The notes under the pieces were generated by a model that saw only the letters and a program-made list of their open reading frames with translations, was not told the origin of the DNA and did no database searches. Shown one piece after another: positions 44,790-49,033 of a stretch of 49,033 bases of DNA. The position numbers were made by a program, and so were the translations under genes. Position 1 is the first letter of the stretch. Each line of letters opens with the position of its first letter. The DNA comes from Pholiota molesta. Its lineage: Eukaryota > Basidiomycota > Agaricomycetes > Agaricales > Strophariaceae. The stretch lies in the NCBI GenBank assembly GCA_014925825.1, contig JACGCK010000290.1:1-49033 (forward strand), written 5' to 3'.

Positions 44790-46355
44790 ATGTCTGTCTC
44801 CGCAACTGCGCTCGCCGATACTCTTCCATCCACCATTCCGAAGCTTGATGCCAGTGGGATCAACTGGGCTATTTTTGCCGTCCGTTTTCAGGACGCAGTC
44901 GAAGCCAAGGGCTTCTGGGGCCACTTTGACGGCACTTCTAAGCGCCCGTTAGCCGAATCCACCCCGGCGGCACCCCCGGCACCAGCTGCAGGTGCAGCCG
45001 CGGCTGCGACAACCACTGATTCACCCACGGCATCGGACGATCTCGCTGCTAAACAGAAGCAGTGGGATAAGGACGAAATGTCGGCGAAATCGTTACTCAC
45101 GCAGAAGATCCCCGATTCAACCTTGATGCGGATTCATTCCAAGAAGACGGTACGCGAGCGATGGGAGGCGATAGTCCTTGAATATACGGAGAAAGGTGCT
45201 TACGCACAGACGGATCTGCGCCAGCGCTTCCTCGAGTCGAAGTGCCCTGCCCAGGGCAACGTTCGCGAGTTCTTGGATGGCCTGCGAGTTAAACGAGAGG
45301 AGTTAGCGACCGTCGGCGTCGAGATCACAGAGAATGATTACCGTTCTGTCATCATTTCATCTCTCCCATACTATCTCTCCAACTTCGCGTCATCGCAGCT
45401 CGCTTCTGCTCGCCTGTACGCCCCTACGAAGACTGTTGCACCCGACTCCTTGATTTCCCTTATCTCTGAGGAATACGAGCGCCAGAAGACCCAGCGTAAT
45501 CGACGCACGGGTGGCGGTAAATCCAAGGATGACGAGAAGGACGAGGCCATGGCTGTTGGCTCCTCATCGTCGTCGAAGGGAAAGGGTCGCAAGGGCGACC
45601 GCAAACCACCTCGCGGTGCATGCTGGAACTGCGGGGAGAAGGGTCACTATAAGGACAAATGTCCTAAGCCTCAGAAGGCCAGCGGCGATACCAAGAAGGA
45701 AGACACACCTTCTAAGAAGCCCTCGGGTTCCGCTAACGCCGTAACCGAGGATTCTGATGTCGATAGCGATTGCGTTTTGGGCGTCGATATCGAAACCGTG
45801 TCCGAATCTTCCTATGATTCGATGCCGCGGCTGTTGCCCGTGGCTGTGGGGGAGGAGCTATCTGATGTCGTTTCCACTGCGGAAAGCCTCGAGGCCGGTG
45901 ATTGCGATGGCGCTGACGACGCCAGCGATTGGTTCTCGGAGATGGCCAGCGATGCGGGCGATTTCGAGCCTAGTGAGGATGGCAGCTGGGATGAGGTGTC
46001 TGAAGTGGAGAGTGTGCACTCAGTTAGCGATGCGGCGTCTGATGTGCTGGTGACTCACCTTGACACGGAGCAACCCAAGGCCCCTCATGTGGAGATTTTA
46101 GACTCTGGAACCACGCGCCATCTCTCTCCATATCGAGACGACTTCGATTCCCTGCGGGAGATTCCCCCGAAAGTCCTGCGTGCTGCAAATAAAGGAATTT
46201 TTAGCGCTGTGGGTGTTGGCGAGCTCACTATCGACGTACCCGATGGTGTGGACATGAGCAAATTGCAGCTCACGGAGGTCCTGTATTCGCCTGAGGCCAG
46301 CTACACATTAGTCTCGGTTGGGCGGCTCGACGAGCAAGGTTTTACACTTACCTAT
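44790..46355 (+). CDS. Copia gag-pol, 5' part only
   Basis: Single open frame of about 520 retroelement codons from ATG 44790 (MSVSATALADTLPSTIPKLD); the frame runs on to a stop at 46415 through unrelated sequence. The N-terminal gag domain is of the copia/UBN2 type (NWAIFAVRFQDAVEAKGFWG, RERWEAIVLEY, LRQRFLESKCP). The nucleic-acid-binding zinc knuckle is C-WNC-GEKG-H-YKDK-C at residues 278-291. After an acidic spacer comes the aspartic protease start with ILDSGTTRHLSPYRDDF, catalytic Asp at about residue 438. The usual copia motif is LDSGA-T-H; here it is LDSGTTRH, still D-S/T-G. No stop or frameshift occurs within it, so the truncation looks recent. No integrase or RT follows. Confidence 0.9.
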
Positions 46356-46367
46356 ATATATTATATC

Positions 46368-46388
46368 GTGAGTTGGTTATCAACTCAC
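46368..46388. repeat. Perfect hairpin at the copia/satellite junction
   Basis: GTGAGTTG-GTTAT-CAACTCAC: 8-bp perfect stem with a 5-base loop, directly where retroelement homology ends and subtelomeric sequence begins. Confidence 0.85.
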
Positions 46389-46419
46389 TCCCGGAACAGG
46401 CTTTTGGGCCCGTAGGGCC

Positions 46420-47440
46420 CCAGGGAAGCATGGTGTCCTCCCGAAACCACCTGGTGCCTCTTCAGAATAAAATTTCCTACCGGCACCATATGCTTACATA
46501 ATGGCACCATCACCCTGGGAACCCACAGACACCCATCTATAGGCCAAATACGCCATTTTGGACTGTTTTGCCCGGTGCCTACTGATGCCATCACCTACCC
46601 CTCTGAAAATTTTTCAGGACAGAAGAAAACATCTTTCTCTTCAGGCACCATCAAAAATGGTGGCGACACCATCAAAATTGCACCTGCACGGGCCATATTA
46701 CTGGTTTTGCCACCTAAAATAGGCAATATTCCCTGTCTGCTCTGGTGTCCACCCAAAACATGACCGATCAGTCTCAAAATTTTCAGAACAGAAGAACACA
46801 TCATTTGCTTCAGGCACCATCAAAAATGGTGGCGACACCATCAAAATCGCACCCGCACCGGGCCTATTTCAGTTTTTGCCACCTAAAATAGGCAATATTC
46901 CCTGTCTGCTCTGGTGTCCACCCAAAACATGACCGATCAGTCTCAAAATTTTCAGGACAGAAGAAAACATCATTTGCTTCAGGCGCCATCAAAAATGGTG
47001 GCGACACCATCAAAATTGCACCCGCACCGGGCCTATTTCAGTTTTTGCCACTGTAAATAGGTGGTTTGGCTGTATTTGCCCCGGTGCCCACTAATGACAT
47101 CACCTATCGGGCTGAAAATTTATGTGACATAAGCACCTATTATTGCCCCCAGGCACCATCAAAAAAAAAGAAGGACACCATCGAAACTCCACCCGTACGG
47201 GCCATATTACTGGTTTTGCCACCATAAATAGGTATTTTGGCTGTATTGGGTCCCGTTCCTGATAATGACATCATCTACCGGCCTGGAGTTGAATATGACA
47301 TCAGCAACCATCATTCCCATCAGGCACCATCCAAAAAAATGGCAGCACTCTCACAACAGCCCTTGTACATGCCACAATACTGTTTGATTACTATAAATAG
47401 GTAATTTGGCCATATTTGCTCCAGTACCTACAAACGACAT
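46420..47440. repeat. Subtelomeric satellite, unit about 169 bp, 5-6 diverging copies
   Basis: The phrases CAGGCACCATCAAAAATGG, GGCGACACCATCAAAAT, GGGCC(A/T)AT(A/T), TTTTGCCACC, and AATAGGCAATATTCCCTGTC recur. The best copies start at about 46617, 46787 and 46955 (periods 170 and 168). Copies at both edges are more diverged (CAGGCACCATCCAAAAAAAT near 47320). No open frame spans the units. Confidence 0.9.
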
Positions 47441-47461
47441 CATGGGTTTAGGGTTATGGGT
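47441..47461 (+). repeat. Interstitial telomere-like motif
   Basis: GGGTTTAGGGTTATGGG, in the same orientation as the terminal telomere, sits exactly between the 169-bp satellite and the minisatellite. Confidence 0.7.
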
Positions 47462-47478
47462 ACTTTTTGTACACAGTT

Positions 47479-47640
47479 TGCTATGGTTTTGCTAGGGTTT
47501 TGCTAGGGATTGGCTAGGGATGGGCTAGGGATGGGCTAGGGACAGAGGGCAGATTGGTAGGGATGGGCTAGGGACAGACATCAGATTGGTAGGGATAGCC
47601 TAGGGATGGAGGGCAGACCACCTAGGGATGGACTAGGGAG
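47479..47640. repeat. Minisatellite of GGCTAGGGAT-type units
   Basis: About ten imperfect copies of a 10-11 base unit (GGCTAGGGAT, GCTAGGGTTTT, GACTAGGGAG) with two longer insertions (AGAGGGCAGATTGGTAGGGA; ACATCAGATTGGTAGGGATA). All contain TAGGG, as in telomere repeats. Confidence 0.85.
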
Positions 47641-47930
47641 GGAGTATGTATTCCATAGAGTGGGATAGTCCCATGCTGAAGATGTAGCATCCTGGCATCA
47701 AATTCGTCTCAGTGTGTCTTATACCGCTGCTTCCATGATTCTGCAGTATGATGTTTTGCCCCTTTGTGCATGATATCTTCATATATCAGCACAGAGATGT
47801 GGAACAGCAATCATACACAATCTACGAGTTTCTCGTATACTTTCAAGCCATTTGAGAATGCTAAGCTGTTTAATCGAGTTCTACTCTTCAACTATATCAA
47901 TTGTTGGGTCATTGCAATCTAAGTTTCAAT
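47641..47930. other. Spacer between subtelomeric repeats
   Basis: Single-copy within the window; no gene or repeat seen. Confidence 0.6.
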
Positions 47931-48583
47931 GTCAGATTTTTCGCAGAGTGCTGGTGCTCGCGCTACTGGTACGAGTGAGGCGCGACGAGCCTCACTTCTG
48001 GACGCACAAAAAATCGTGTCATTATGACAAGAATTGCACTCTGTGCGGCATAAATGAGGATCTTAGAGCCTCAGAGACGGAATGACATGTCAGATTTTTT
48101 GCAGAGGGCTGGTGCGTGCGCTACTGGTACGAGTGAGGCGCGACGAGCCTCACTTCTGGACGCACAAAAAATCGTGGCACTACGACGAGATTTGCACTCA
48201 GCGCATTGCTATCTAGTTTTGTTGTCTAAAGTGAGGATCTTAGAGCCTCAGAGACAGAATGGCATGTCAGATTTTTTGCAGAGTGCTGGTGCGTGCGCTA
48301 CTGGTACGAGTGAGGCGCGACGAGCCTCACTTCTGGACGCACAAAAAATCGTGTCATTATGACAAGAATTGCACTCTGTGCGGCATAAATGAGGATCTTA
48401 GAGCCTCAGAGACGGAATGACATGTCAGATTTTTTGCAGAGGGCTGGTGCGTGCGCTACTGGTACGAGTGAGGCGCGACGAGCCTCACTTCTGGACGCAC
48501 AAAAAATCGTGGCACTACGACGAGATTTGCACTCAGCGCATTGCTATCTAGTTTTGTTGTCTAAAGTGAGGATCTTAGAGCCT
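47931..48583. repeat. Higher-order satellite: alternating 158-bp (A) and 177-bp (B) units
   Basis: Units begin at GTCAGATTTTT: A 47931-48088, B 48089-48265, A 48266-48423, B 48424-48583 (last one cut short). A and B share the first ~110 bases (GCTACTGGTACGAGTGAGGC, GACGAGCCTCACTTCTGGAC) and differ in the tail: A has GTGCGGCATAAATGAGG, B has CATTGCTATCTAGTTTTG. The A-B dimer is 335 bp and the two dimers are nearly identical, so the dimer is the recent amplification unit. Each unit carries the hairpin GTGAGGC-GCGACGA-GCCTCAC. Confidence 0.9.
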
Positions 48584-48917
48584 ATCCATATTAAACCTGC
48601 ATTCGACGTCAAATGCACCCCCGAAATTTTCAACCCCGGCACAAACGCCCAGTTTTCATCCGATCACCCCCATTTTTTTTTGTGCCGGGGCACACGCCCA
48701 GGCACACGCGGCACACAAAAAAATTTCAGTGGCACACGTGATGGAACAGTGAAATTTTCACTTGGCCCCCCATTTTAGGGGCCATTTTGATCCCACCTCT
48801 TCTCCTGCTCCCCCCCTTCCACTTTTCCAACACTTTCCGGTGGCTACAATCTCCTTAGGATGGGCACACAGAGCACACGAACTTTCCGGGGGGGCACACA
48901 TGCTGTAGCGCCTGCAA
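48584..48917. other. Telomere-proximal single-copy sequence
   Basis: No gene. Contains at least six GGCACAC words, long C and T runs and a palindrome GTGAAATTTTCAC (about 48749-48761). The repeat of GGCACAC may be a degenerate short repeat. Confidence 0.55.
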
Positions 48918-49033
48918 TTTTTAGGGTTTAGGGTTTAGGGTTTAGGGTTTAGGGTTTAGGGTTTTAGGGTTTAGGGTTTTGGGTTAGGGTTAGGGTTAGG
49001 GTTAGGGTTTAGGGTTTAGGGTTAGGTTAGGGT
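48918..49033 (+). repeat. Telomere repeat array (chromosome right end)
   Basis: G-rich strand reads 5' to 3' toward the end of the window. The first part is mostly TTTAGGG (about six units, the first with five T), then TTTTAGGG, TTTAGGG, TTTTGGG, four TTAGGG, two TTTAGGG, TTAGG and TTAGGG. Total about 116 bases. The mixture of T2, T3 and T4 units is directly visible. Confidence 0.97.

Larger units (their letters stand above)
44301..46355 (+). mobile_element. Ty1/copia LTR retrotransposon, truncated at 3' side
   Basis: Contains a 5' LTR, a primer-binding site and the first 1.57 kb of the gag-pol frame. Integrase, reverse transcriptase, RNase H and the 3' LTR are absent: homology to a retroelement stops in or just after the protease at about 46350, where the sequence passes into subtelomeric satellite. 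Orientation is toward the telomere. It is presumably a dead copy cut by a chromosome-end rearrangement. Because the 3' LTR is missing, the target-site duplication cannot be tested. Confidence 0.85.

Noticed and set aside
47931..48583. CRISPR-like alternation of repeat and variable parts
   Set aside because: Units are 158 and 177 bp, the variable tails repeat too, and the host is a eukaryote.
48054..48778. Repeated peptide (MSDFLQ...ARRASLLDAQKIV) in the satellite
   Set aside because: Arises from tandem satellite units; unit A is not a multiple of three, so the frame is not kept through the array. No family recognised.
1..49033. tRNA or rRNA genes
   Set aside because: None could be recognised by eye on either strand; the only tRNA-related sequence is the 12-base copia primer site.

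Overview
The window is the right-hand end of a fungal chromosome. It closes in a G-rich telomere array (48918-49033) in the orientation expected for a right chromosome end. Genes are split by many short introns (about 50-80 nt, GT-AG), coding exons are GC-rich, and the gene families (TAP-like secreted hydrolases, GPI-type secreted glycoproteins, a C2/EF-hand phosphatidylserine decarboxylase, Ty1/copia, NACHT remnants) point to a basidiomycete, most likely an Agaricomycete of polypore type. The species cannot be told from the sequence.

Layout. (1) 1-25.1 kb is a patchwork of duplicated gene units. It holds four copies of a serine hydrolase with a TAP-like C-terminus: TAP-1 (cut by the window edge), TAP-2 and TAP-3 (decayed) and TAP-4 (inverted, one frameshift). 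It holds two of three copies of a secreted GPI-type glycoprotein: MAG-A intact and MAG-B truncated (MAG-C lies at 33.5 kb). A small regulator-like family is also here, with an N-terminal EH-like domain and a C-terminal cysteine cluster (ZF-1 at 12.1 kb, ZF-2 inverted at 25 kb). A longer proline-rich protein at 15.1-17.6 kb shares the same N-terminus, and a broken copy of that N-terminus is fused to the MAG-B fragment. A 200-residue secreted protein (18.3 kb) lies between them. (2) 25.1-33.4 kb has no intact gene that I can recognise; it contains eroded pieces of a NACHT ATPase, an armadillo-repeat protein and a urease. (3) 33.4-42 kb contains MAG-C, an unidentified conserved-looking protein and a large PSD2-type phosphatidylserine decarboxylase. 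(4) 42-49 kb is the subtelomere: a truncated Ty1/copia element, a ~169-bp satellite, a TAGGGA-rich minisatellite, a two-unit higher-order satellite (158 + 177 bp) and the telomere.

How the genes relate. TAP hydrolases and MAG glycoproteins both carry secretion signals, so this chromosome end appears to be an amplification zone for extracellular proteins. The EH-like/cysteine-cluster family has been copied along with them. Duplications run both direct (10.1-10.85 kb to 14.7-15.4 kb) and inverted (11.5-14.7 kb to 25.6-19.3 kb).

Caution on frames. Several otherwise well-conserved genes (PSD2, the proline-rich gene, the 36-kb gene, TAP-2) need single-base insertions to stay in frame, nearly all of them in runs of G or C. 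This looks more like consensus deletions from long-read sequencing than true decay, so pseudogene calls for those genes are provisional. Splice sites were placed by eye, from consensus sequences and by comparing paralogues within the window.
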